Position numbers and translations under genes: made by a program. Below are positions 33,341 through 41,435 of a DNA stretch of 45,803 nt, one piece after another. The notes beneath the pieces were generated by a model, which saw only the letters and a program-made list of their open reading frames with translations, did not search any database and had not been told where the DNA came from. The stretch comes from JBMSHD01 sp049416425 (GTDB taxonomy: Bacteria; Pseudomonadota; Gammaproteobacteria; Francisellales; Francisellaceae): NCBI GenBank assembly GCA_049416425.1, contig JBMSHD010000002.1, positions 1 to 45,803 of the forward strand, read 5' to 3'. Numbering within the stretch: position 1 is the stretch's first letter; every line of letters begins with the position of its first letter.

Positions 33341-35248
33341 ATGAGTGAGATTCTAACCAATACCGTTGACTGGCTGGATTATCGAGAATTTGCGCTGACC
33401 GAACCGGAAGCATTCTGGGCACAGCAGGCGGCAAGAGTCGACTGGATAGAACCCTGGAAGACGGTGAGCTCTGGAAGTTTTAAAAGCGGTGATGTCAAAT
33501 GGTTTGAAGAAGGGCGGCTTAATGTTTGTTATAATTGTGTCGATCGCCATGTTGAGCTTCAGGGTGATAAGCTGGCGTTAATCTGGCAGGGTGATGATCC
33601 GAAAGCGAAAGCCCAATTGAGTTTTAAAGCGCTTCAGTATGAGGTGATGCGCTTTGCCAATGTCTTGAAAAAGCTAGGGATCAAAAAGGGCGATACGGTC
33701 TGTCTTTATCTGCCGATGATTCTATCGGCGCCGATTGCCATGCTCGCCTGTGCGCGAATCGGGGCGATACATTCGGTGATCTTTGGCGGCTTCTCACCCG
33801 AGTCGATCAAGGACCGCATCAACGATGCCAACTGCAAATATGTGATCACCGCCGATGGAGGTTTTAGAGTCGGCAAAATTATTCCTTTAAAAGCCAATAT
33901 CGACAAGGCACTGACCGACTGTCCGAGTGTTGAGAAGGTGTTGGTTGTCCGACATGCTGGCAATTTCATCAATTGGGTCGATGGACGTGATATCGATTTC
34001 ACTGAAATCGTAGAAATGGTCGAGGCATATTGTCCCTGTGAGCCGATGAATGCCGAAGATCCACTGTTTATCCTCTATACCTCTGGTTCCACCGGTAAAC
34101 CCAAGGGGGTGGTGCACACCAGTGGCGGCTATCTGGTTTATGCCTCGCTGACGCATGAGCGGATATTTGACATTAAGCCGAATGATATTTACTGGTGCAC
34201 GGCCGATGTAGGCTGGATCACCGGTCACAGTTATGTGGTTTATGGCCCGTTGAGTAATGCCACGACGAGTTTGATCTATGAAGGCACACCATCGTGGCCG
34301 CAGAAGTCGCGCTTTTTCGATCTAATTGACCAATATAACATCAGTGTGTTTTATACGGCGCCAACGGCAATTCGTGCACTTCAAGCCGATGCCTCAAATA
34401 CACTCGGGCAAAGCCGGCGTGATTCCTTACGAATTTTGGGAACGGTGGGTGAGCCGATTAATCGAGAGGCTTGGTATTGGTATCATGATGTGGTTGGCAG
34501 AGGATGTTGTCCGGTGATGGATACCTGGTGGCAGACGGAAACCGGCGGCATTATGATTAGTCCAGGCTTTGCCCATAAACAAAAACCGGGATCGGCGATG
34601 ATGCCGTTTTTAGGCATAGAGACAGCCATACTGGATAAGGCGACAGGTGGTGAGATTAAAGGGCAGATGCAGCGTCATGACTACGGCGCACTGGTGATAA
34701 AAAAACCCTGGCCTGGAATGATGCGCACGCTGTTTAATGATCATGAACGATATATGAGTACCTATTTTGATGTCTATCCCGGTTGCTATTTTCCTGGTGA
34801 TGGTGCCTGGCGTGATGCCGATGGCGATATCTGGATATCGGGTCGGCTCGATGATATCATCTCGATTGCCGGTCATCGCATTGGCACGGCGGAGATTGAA
34901 AGCATTATCGATTCTCATCATGCTGTTGCCGAGACGGCTGTCGTTGGCATTGCCGATGCCATCAAGGGCGAGGTCATCTATGCCTTCATCACGCTGGAGC
35001 AAGGTATCATCGGTGATAAGGATTTAGAGATGGATATCATCAAATGGGTGCGCCAGACTTACGGAGCGATTGCCACCATTGCAGCGATTCAATGGGCGCC
35101 TTTATTACCAAAGACCCGTTCAGGCAAGATTATGCGCCGAATCTTAAGAAAGATTGCCAACCATGAGGAAGATCAGATTGGCGATGTCTCAACGCTTGCT
35201 GATGAGCGTTGTGTTGCCGATTTGATTGCCAATCGGGTTGAAAGATAA
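33341..35248 (+). CDS. acs: Acetyl-CoA synthetase (AMP-forming)
   Basis: Acs activates acetate to acetyl-CoA through acetyl-AMP. The adenylation motifs are all present: FILYTSGSTGKPKGVVHTSG, TADVGWITGHSYVVYGPL, DTWWQTETGG, SGRLDDIISIAGHRIGT and the C-terminal lysine motif PKTRSGKIMRR, whose Lys is the usual acetylation switch. At 635 residues it is slightly shorter than the E. coli enzyme. ATG 33341 was chosen because AAGGA lies 11 nt upstream; the ATG at 33332 is too close to that site. The R1 element occupies most of the upstream gap. Confidence 0.96.
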   Translation: MSEILTNTVDWLDYREFALTEPEAFWAQQAARVDWIEPWKTVSSGSFKSGDVKWFEEGRLNVCYNCVDRHVELQGDKLALIWQGDDPKAKAQLSFKALQYEVMRFANVLKKLGIKKGDTVCLYLPMILSAPIAMLACARIGAIHSVIFGGFSPESIKDRINDANCKYVITADGGFRVGKIIPLKANIDKALTDCPSVEKVLVVRHAGNFINWVDGRDIDFTEIVEMVEAYCPCEPMNAEDPLFILYTSGSTGKPKGVVHTSGGYLVYASLTHERIFDIKPNDIYWCTADVGWITGHSYVVYGPLSNATTSLIYEGTPSWPQKSRFFDLIDQYNISVFYTAPTAIRALQADASNTLGQSRRDSLRILGTVGEPINREAWYWYHDVVGRGCCPVMDTWWQTETGGIMISPGFAHKQKPGSAMMPFLGIETAILDKATGGEIKGQMQRHDYGALVIKKPWPGMMRTLFNDHERYMSTYFDVYPGCYFPGDGAWRDADGDIWISGRLDDIISIAGHRIGTAEIESIIDSHHAVAETAVVGIADAIKGEVIYAFITLEQGIIGDKDLEMDIIKWVRQTYGAIATIAAIQWAPLLPKTRSGKIMRRILRKIANHEEDQIGDVSTLADERCVADLIANRVER

Positions 35249-35251
35249 GAA

Positions 35252-36766
35252 TTAACGAAAACGTTTGTTGGTCAGAAGATAGAAATAAAGCATGGAGAAG
35301 CCGATAATAATGACAAGGCTTATGCCGATGCTGGTGAAATGTTGCAGATAGCTCATCAGTGGCAACAGAATCATATACGACATCAGTGTCAGGGTCGATT
35401 TAAGATACTGAATCAGTTTTTCTGCAGATTCGTGTTTGATATTTGAAAACACAAAAATAACCTGAAAAACGATGATCATGATCACCAGTTCAGAGACGAT
35501 GCGAACACTGCCGAAGCTGATTAAATAGTTGAAAACAAAAAACAGCAGCAAGGCGATAATGCCGCCGCCTGGCAGATAGAATTTATAGTCGCTGCGCCTG
35601 GTTTCCTGACGAAACACCGTCATCGCCAGCGGCACGGTGATATAGGATAGCACATGAAAAAGCCCCAGTACTTCGGCTAAATCCGACCAGCTTTTAAATA
35701 AAAACAGAAAGATCAGAGCCAGAATGGTATTAAAGATCAGCGATCGGCGAGAGACACCGTATTTTTCATGAACGTGATCGAAGTATTTTGGCATCTGTTT
35801 TTGACGCGCCATGGCGGTAAACATGCGAGAGGCGGAACCGGTGAAGGTGATGGCGGTGCCAAGAGGAGCAACCGTGGCGCCGGTATAGAGGATGATGGCA
35901 AAGAAGTTAAGTCCAATGAGTCCGGTCAGTTGTACCATCGGTGCCGACATGGCCAGTTGATGCCAGCCGGATTGCAAAAGTTCAGGTGGCAAGGCGGCGA
36001 TAAAAACGATCTGAAGCAGAAGATAGATAACTAAACAGGTGCTGATCGACAAACACAATGCCATGGGAATGGTGCGGTGAGGTTTTTTAATCTCACTGGC
36101 AAAGGAGACGATGGACTGAAAACCATTGAAGGAGACGATAATGCCGGCGGCTAAAATGGTAGCGATCACTGATGAGAAACCATAAGGCATGACATTGCCA
36201 CGATCGGCGGTGAAATTTTGTGGATGAAAAGCGGTAAAAGCCACCACAATAATAGTCAAAAGCGGAATAAAGAGTTTCAACAGGGTGATGATATTATTGG
36301 TTTTGGCCAGCAGCTTCACCCCCCAGAAATTGATGATGGAATAAAACAATACCAGAATGGCAGCGCAGCCGTTACCCAAGGGCGTCATTTGATGATTGCT
36401 ATAAAACAAATGATCAATAGTGGGAAACAGATTAATGAGATATTGAATCGTGGCATCAGCTTCCAGGGCAACAACGGCGATGATTCCAAGCCAGTTGGCA
36501 ATGGCGAAGGGAAAACCAAAATACTTGTTATGAGAGATGGAGGTGATAACCGCCGATAACCCTCTTAAGGGATAGAGTGCGGCGATTTCCGAGAAACACA
36601 GCCCGAGAACAAGGACGATGATGGCACCGATAATCCAGGCTAAGATGGCGGCAGGTCCTGAGATATGGGCGGCAACATAAGGGGAGAAAAGCCATCCACT
36701 GCCGATGATGGCCGAGATGCCCATGAAGGTGGCTGAAAGTAGACCAATTTTTTCTTTATGAATCAT
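35252..36766 (-). CDS. APC-superfamily amino acid permease
   Basis: A 504-residue amino acid/polyamine carrier with about 12-14 helices. The helix-1 signature MGISAIIGSGWLFSPY and FSEIAALYPLRGLSAV in helix 2-3 are typical of the APC family; GFQSIVSFASEIKKPHRTIP marks the helix-6 region. The substrate is not readable. It ends 3 nt from the convergent acs stop, with no terminator between them. recN lies upstream on the same strand, 75 nt away, with a TATAAT in the gap that may give this gene its own promoter. Confidence 0.9.
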   Translation of the reverse strand: MIHKEKIGLLSATFMGISAIIGSGWLFSPYVAAHISGPAAILAWIIGAIIVLVLGLCFSEIAALYPLRGLSAVITSISHNKYFGFPFAIANWLGIIAVVALEADATIQYLINLFPTIDHLFYSNHQMTPLGNGCAAILVLFYSIINFWGVKLLAKTNNIITLLKLFIPLLTIIVVAFTAFHPQNFTADRGNVMPYGFSSVIATILAAGIIVSFNGFQSIVSFASEIKKPHRTIPMALCLSISTCLVIYLLLQIVFIAALPPELLQSGWHQLAMSAPMVQLTGLIGLNFFAIILYTGATVAPLGTAITFTGSASRMFTAMARQKQMPKYFDHVHEKYGVSRRSLIFNTILALIFLFLFKSWSDLAEVLGLFHVLSYITVPLAMTVFRQETRRSDYKFYLPGGGIIALLLFFVFNYLISFGSVRIVSELVIMIIVFQVIFVFSNIKHESAEKLIQYLKSTLTLMSYMILLPLMSYLQHFTSIGISLVIIIGFSMLYFYLLTNKRFR

Positions 36767-36841
36767 GGATAGAAAATACGTTTTTTATTGTCGAATTGGA
36801 TCATTATATGAGTCAGATCAAAAAAGTCCAGTATTAAAAAA

Positions 36842-38503
36842 TTATTGTCTGGCTTGCTGATAGAGTTCTTTGGCATGTGCCAGCGTCTGTTCGGTGATGT
36901 TGACACCACCGATAATACGAGCGGTTTCGGCGATTCTTTCTTCCTCATTCAAGGCGATGATTTCAGTTAGGGTTTGTCTCTTTTCATGGCGTTTGGCAAT
37001 CTTTAATTGTTGGTCACCATAGATAGACACCTGCGCCTGATGGGTAATGCAGATGATCTGGGCTTTTTGGGAGATCCGTTTTAGCATCTTGCCGACAATC
37101 TCGGCCGTCGCCCCACTTATGCCGACATCGACCTCATCGAATATCAGCGTTGGAGGCGCTATTTTTTTGGCCGAGACGACATGAACAGCAAGACCAATTC
37201 GGCTTAGCTCACCGCCTGATGCAACCTTACTAATGGCTGATAATTGTTGCCCTTCATTGAAATTAATTAGAAAGTCGCAATGATCCATTCCCTGTGCACT
37301 TGGGGTTTGACGACGCTTAAGTTTTACGACAAAGCATCCTTTAGGGATATTCAGCTTATGCAGATGGGCTTCTACTTCTTTGGCAAATTCGATGGCGGCT
37401 TTGTGGCGTATCTTACTGATTTTCTCGGCAAATTGATAATAGTCTTTTTCAATCTGTTGATATTGCTGCTCAAGCTCTAACAGATGCTGATCTTCATGTT
37501 CCAGTTCTTCAAGCTTTTGCTCGAGGCTTCTGATGTGTTGATAGAGATAGCCGGCATCAACCCGATGTTTTCTGGCCAGGCTGTGGATCTGTTCCAGTCT
37601 TTGCTCTATGTTTTGCAGGCGTTCTGGGTCGATGGAGAATTGATGTTGTTGGGTTCGGGCTTCCTCACAGGCTTCAGTAAGATACAGTGAGGCCTGAGCA
37701 AGATTTTCTTTCAGGCTGTTAAAACCGACATCATCCTGTTTGTCGACTAGCTGCTTGATTCTGTCAATATGAGCGATCAGACTGTCATCCTGATCGTATA
37801 AGATATCGGCGATTTGCTGCATCAGCTGTATTTTATCCTGAGCACCAAACAGATGGCTGTGTTCCTGGCTCAATTCACTGATCTCGTCTTCTTTGAGATC
37901 AAACTCAGTCAGTTCATTGAGCTGATATTGCAGCAGTTGCCGCTCTGTTTGTCTGAGTGCTAGCTTCTGTTTTCGCTGTTCAATCTGTTTTTTTAGTCCG
38001 TGCATGTCACTAAATTTTTGTGACATCAGCTGAATGTTTGGCAAAGTGCCGGCAAAGGCATCCAGCCGTTCAAGCTGGACATCCTGTTCGATAAGGCTGT
38101 GATGAACATGTTGCCCATAGATGCTGATCATGTGTTGAGACAGATCTTTTATTTGCGCCAGAGTCACGGGTTGGCCGTTGATAAAGCTTCTTGATTTGCC
38201 ATCGCTTTGAATCATTCGACGAATAATGCACTGTTGCGGCTCATTATTTAATGCCTCAGTCTCAAGCCACTGAATTGCCGCGGGTATGGTTTCAATATCA
38301 AAAATAGCACTGATCTCACAGGTATCGCCGGATGGGTGTAAATTAGTCTTGTCAAACCGGGCGCCAAGGAGAACATTTAAGGCATCCAAAAGGATTGACT
38401 TCCCTGCGCCTGTCTCTCCGGTAATCGTGGTCATGCCGGAATTAAACATGATTTCGCTGTGGCGGATGATGGCGAAATTTTTAATTTGCAGATAGTTTAC
38501 CAT
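36842..38503 (-). CDS. recN: DNA repair protein RecN
   Basis: RecN is an SMC-like ATPase that acts early in double-strand break repair. The Walker A motif is TTITGETGAGKSILLDAL; a long coiled-coil arm covers about 150-370; the C-terminal half has KVASGGELSRIGLA (signature) and PTLIFDEVDVGISG (Walker B). The 553 residues match the family. No LexA-type CTG-N10-CAG box is visible upstream; instead an 8-bp inverted repeat lies 17-42 nt before the start. Confidence 0.96.
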   Translation of the reverse strand: MVNYLQIKNFAIIRHSEIMFNSGMTTITGETGAGKSILLDALNVLLGARFDKTNLHPSGDTCEISAIFDIETIPAAIQWLETEALNNEPQQCIIRRMIQSDGKSRSFINGQPVTLAQIKDLSQHMISIYGQHVHHSLIEQDVQLERLDAFAGTLPNIQLMSQKFSDMHGLKKQIEQRKQKLALRQTERQLLQYQLNELTEFDLKEDEISELSQEHSHLFGAQDKIQLMQQIADILYDQDDSLIAHIDRIKQLVDKQDDVGFNSLKENLAQASLYLTEACEEARTQQHQFSIDPERLQNIEQRLEQIHSLARKHRVDAGYLYQHIRSLEQKLEELEHEDQHLLELEQQYQQIEKDYYQFAEKISKIRHKAAIEFAKEVEAHLHKLNIPKGCFVVKLKRRQTPSAQGMDHCDFLINFNEGQQLSAISKVASGGELSRIGLAVHVVSAKKIAPPTLIFDEVDVGISGATAEIVGKMLKRISQKAQIICITHQAQVSIYGDQQLKIAKRHEKRQTLTEIIALNEEERIAETARIIGGVNITEQTLAHAKELYQQARQ

Positions 38504-38519
38504 AACGACTGAATTTTAA

Positions 38520-38545
38520 CGTTATCACAATGAAGGATGATAACG
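38520..38545. promoter_or_regulatory. Inverted repeat upstream of recN
   Basis: CGTTATCA and TGATAACG form perfect 8-bp arms separated by 10 nt. The repeat lies 17 nt upstream of the recN ATG, in the 251-nt gap shared with the divergent secreted-protein gene. It could be an operator or a hairpin in the recN leader. It does not resemble a LexA box. Confidence 0.4.
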
Positions 38546-38754
38546 AATCGGTGGCTATTTTGCTATTAAATTATGAGCTGCTGCGAAAATAATGATCAAA
38601 TCATTATTTATAGAAATAATCTGTGTAAAATAGTGAAAAATTTTGTTTATTTTTAATCTTTTTTATGGTTAATTAGTAGATGTATTTGATTCACGTGGAT
38701 GAGTGAAATGCAGAGAGTAAAAAATAGATGGATGGAATATGAGGAAGGAATAAC

Positions 38755-39618
38755 ATGAAAAAGTGGAAAATGGCAATGGTTGTGTCGGCGATGTTATTGG
38801 GTGGCATTACCGCCGCCTATGCATTAGAGGATAATCAGCTTGAAGTGCACAATAATTTTACGACGACGGTCAATGTTGTACCGTTGGGGGCGGATAGGGA
38901 TATTTTTGTCGATGGAGCCTATGACAAGTTTATCTCACCGGGTGCTGCGGCAACATTTACGCTTAAATCGGGTATCAAGCCCTATACGGCTTTTTTGGAG
39001 TTTGAACAGTCTGTGATCACAACGGGTCAGTGGCTCTTGGCGCTCTCTTCGATCAATGGCAAGGCGGTATTTGATGGTTTTGCTGTCAGTCCTCCAGCCG
39101 GACTTGCTGCCTCCTGGCAAAAAAGTGAGGATGGCCGCATTCAGAATCTGTATCTTTGCGATTCTCAATCTTATCAGCAAAACGGCAATTGTGAAGCTAC
39201 GGTTCAAACAACGGTAACCGCGGCAGCTACCAATAACTATGAGGATCAACTGATTTTTGAAAACAGGGCGGTCAGTGACGCGATTGCCGTACATGTTGAG
39301 ATTTCAAGACAGATTGATCTCTCTGATCCGTATCTGCCGACAAAGCTGACTTTGGCCAAGGTTATTTTTGCCAATAATTCGGATCAATGCTTAGTCACAC
39401 TCGATGAAAATCAAGCCTTTACTATGACGCAGGATAAGACTTTGATTACACCGTTGCAGGGAAATTTCATCACTGAAGATGGCATCAGTGGAAATCTGTC
39501 TTTGTGGAATTCACCTCGAGTATATATGAAGTCATTGTATATGAGTTGGCCACAAGTGACACAAAATGGCTGTACTATACCGGCATCTAATAATGTTGGT
39601 TTGGAAATCGTTTATTAA
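38755..39618 (+). CDS. Secreted protein of unknown function, first of a pair
   Basis: I do not recognise a family. The 287-residue product has a good signal peptide (MKKWKMAMVVSAMLLGGITA, cleaved near AYA-LED). The mature protein of about 263 residues looks all-beta, with many short Thr/Val/Asn-rich strands, starting with QLEVHNNFTTTVNVVPL. Four cysteines (YLCDSQ, GNCEAT, DQCLVT, NGCTIP) could form two disulfides. No lipobox, LPXTG or membrane anchor is seen. AAGGAATAAC precedes the ATG. The next gene, 19 nt on, has a similar design, so the two may act together. Confidence 0.85.
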   Translation: MKKWKMAMVVSAMLLGGITAAYALEDNQLEVHNNFTTTVNVVPLGADRDIFVDGAYDKFISPGAAATFTLKSGIKPYTAFLEFEQSVITTGQWLLALSSINGKAVFDGFAVSPPAGLAASWQKSEDGRIQNLYLCDSQSYQQNGNCEATVQTTVTAAATNNYEDQLIFENRAVSDAIAVHVEISRQIDLSDPYLPTKLTLAKVIFANNSDQCLVTLDENQAFTMTQDKTLITPLQGNFITEDGISGNLSLWNSPRVYMKSLYMSWPQVTQNGCTIPASNNVGLEIVY

Positions 39619-39637
39619 TGAGAGAATGGAGAGCATC

Positions 39638-40180
39638 ATGAACAAAGTTAAAAAGACAATCGCTTTATTGAGCTTGGCATTGCCATTTTCGGCCTTTGCC
39701 GCCAATGGTTTTTTTACGATCAACAACAACACCGATAACGATTGGGTGGTTTACTCGATCAGCAATGCCTATGACTTTAAGATACATTGTCTGACACCTG
39801 TACCGGAATCTTATCAGGTTTTGCCATCCCCTGATTTTGCGACGGAAAAAATGCCAAGCATCTCCGGCGGCACCGTGGGTGTCAATTATTTTAATGTACC
39901 GGCGTACTCGGCCGTTCAGTATCAGTTAAGTTCACAATGCACCAATGGAGTTTATGACACTCTGGGTTATACGTCGACAAAAATCTGGAATGCCTGGCTT
40001 GGTGGTGATGTAGAAGCAAGAAGCAATGGCGGCGTTATTTTTCAACTTCAATATGACAGTGAAGCGCAAACGGCGTCCTATGGTCTACAGTCTTTCAATT
40101 CCGGGCTTTTGATCTACCAATCTACGTATAATAATGCCGGCAATGTGTTGCTGTTTATGGATATTTTAAATAGAAAATAA
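39638..40180 (+). CDS. Secreted protein of unknown function, second of a pair
   Basis: No family is recognised. The 180-residue product has a signal peptide (MNKVKKTIALLSLALPFSAFA, cleavage near AFA-ANG). The mature part is rich in Asn, Thr, Tyr and Ser and begins FFTINNNTDNDWVVYSI, echoing the VHNNFTTTVNVV start of the preceding protein. Two cysteines (IHCLTP, SQCTNG) could pair. GGAGAG lies 4 nt before the ATG at 39638; longer frames upstream lack a signal peptide. Both proteins may be distant relatives of beta-sandwich secreted proteins, but this is speculation. Confidence 0.82.
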   Translation: MNKVKKTIALLSLALPFSAFAANGFFTINNNTDNDWVVYSISNAYDFKIHCLTPVPESYQVLPSPDFATEKMPSISGGTVGVNYFNVPAYSAVQYQLSSQCTNGVYDTLGYTSTKIWNAWLGGDVEARSNGGVIFQLQYDSEAQTASYGLQSFNSGLLIYQSTYNNAGNVLLFMDILNRK

Positions 40181-40202
40181 CCGACCTTTTTAGTAAGGAG
40201 AA

Positions 40203-40229
40203 ATGGATTCATCAGCTGCGTTTAAGTAG
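40203..40229 (+). other. Tiny ORF with a strong ribosome site
   Basis: TAAGGAG is followed 2 nt later by a nine-codon frame MDSSAAFK-stop. It may be the decayed start of a third gene of the secreted-protein cluster or a chance site. The rest of 40181-40388 shows no ORF; it holds a small hairpin (CACTTTC / GAAAGTG, near 40244-40266) without a T-run. Confidence 0.15.
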
Positions 40230-40388
40230 CAAGCCGTTGAACGCCACTTTCCATGAATAAGAAAGTGACTGGGTTTTAGAGGAACACAAGGAAGTATTTT
40301 GTTAAAACGGTTAATCCATAATCAATTCCTTGGTGTTTAAATAGCGCCTGGTATTGTGTTCAGTAATTTTTTTTCATATGTCGTATTG

Positions 40389-40394
40389 TATAAT
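40389..40394 (+). promoter_or_regulatory. Candidate -10 box for the B3/B4 gene
   Basis: A perfect TATAAT lies 41 nt before the chosen ATG. The upstream stretch is T-rich with no good -35, so the promoter is tentative. Confidence 0.35.
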
Positions 40395-40434
40395 AGGATT
40401 GCCATTTTGTATTAAACAACAATAAGGAATGAAA

Positions 40435-41178
40435 ATGAAATTCACAATATGCAAACATCTATTGAAAGATTATCCTAATATGTCGATTGGTCTTGTCATC
40501 GCCAGGTTTTCTGACAAGTTAAATCTCGAGTTTGTGAATAACTCTGTCACTAAAATCACAAAGACAGCACAAGAAAAAATGCCCGACGGTACCATTTCAT
40601 CTAACTCGTCACTGGCTTTATGGAAAAAAATATATGCCAACTTTACTACCAGAAGCAAAAATATTGAAGCCTCGGTTATTGCCTTATCAAGGAGAGCAAA
40701 AAATAATAAATTTCCTCGAATTAACCCCATTGTTGATACTTATAATTTATCAAGCATCATAACCTCAACACCAATTGGTGGATATGATTTAGACAATATA
40801 TCTGGGAATATTACCATTCAATATAGTGGTGAATCACGTGCCTTTAATGGCATAGGTATGAGTCAAACAATTCACACAGATCCTGCCGATATAATCTATA
40901 AAGACGATCAGAATACATTGTGTTGGTTATGGAACTATCGAGATTCTCAGCAGACACTGATAAATGAATCCACGAAACACGCTATTTTCTTTTTGGATTG
41001 TGTCGACAGTAATGCTCTGCTTGAAACCAACTTACAGTCTGCTCAGGAGAGACTGATTGATTCCTTGCAAAACCTGGGTGGTAAGGTAATGTCCCAAAAC
41101 ATCTTAAACGCTGAGTCTCCTGGTATCGAGCTCGATGTTACTGAACACACCCAAAAAATTGAAAATCTTTTGCAATAG
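40435..41178 (+). CDS. Stand-alone B3/B4 tRNA-binding-domain protein
   Basis: The 247-residue product matches the B3/B4 domain found in the beta subunit of phenylalanyl-tRNA synthetase, which edits mischarged Tyr-tRNA(Phe), and also as free proteins (COG3382). The core is NPIVDTYNLSSIITSTPIGG followed by YDLDNISGNI and the strand IIYKDDQNTLCWLWNYRDSQ, all family traits. The N-terminal 80 residues include the LALWKKIYANF segment. No aminoacylation domain is present. AAGGA 6 nt upstream favours ATG 40435 over 40429. The base composition looks more AT-rich than in the core genes. It is isolated, with an R1 copy behind it. Confidence 0.82.
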   Translation: MKFTICKHLLKDYPNMSIGLVIARFSDKLNLEFVNNSVTKITKTAQEKMPDGTISSNSSLALWKKIYANFTTRSKNIEASVIALSRRAKNNKFPRINPIVDTYNLSSIITSTPIGGYDLDNISGNITIQYSGESRAFNGIGMSQTIHTDPADIIYKDDQNTLCWLWNYRDSQQTLINESTKHAIFFLDCVDSNALLETNLQSAQERLIDSLQNLGGKVMSQNILNAESPGIELDVTEHTQKIENLLQ

Positions 41179-41195
41179 CGGTTGATTGGATATTA

Positions 41196-41428
41196 AGCGA
41201 TGTGTGCAGAATAATTTCCTATGATCTAACGGCTGTGAAAGACCTCTTGTCATTGCTGCAATAGACGAGGTCTATCATATAGAAACGTGTCTGAAATAAA
41301 TTCCCTTTTTCCTTGGAAGGCATACTTAGGTGCAACAACCAATCGTCATCATCGCTTGGCGATGATCCATCTGATCATCGTGAGCGCGGCAAAAATCGTA
41401 TGTGCTTAGGCAAAAGCCGTCAGTATTC
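41196..41428. repeat. R1 MITE-like element, copy D (rearranged)
   Basis: The left part (41196-41264) matches the 5' end of copies A and C in direct orientation but has diverged (GATGTGTGCAGAATAATTTCC, then GTCATTGCTGC). From about 41281 the 3' half is present in the opposite orientation: GTGTCTGAAATAAATTCCC, CTTAGGTGCAA, the hairpin ATCATCGC-TTG-GCGATGAT and AAAATCGTATGTGCTTAGGC. The element therefore has an internal inversion or is two abutting fragments. It ends 7 nt from the stop codon of the histidine kinase. Confidence 0.8.
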
Positions 41429-41435
41429 TTCTCAT

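Noticed and set aside
40244..40266. CACTTTC/GAAAGTG hairpin as terminator after the secreted proteins
   Set aside because: The stem is 7 bp and only a weak TTTT follows some bases later, so it is not convincing.
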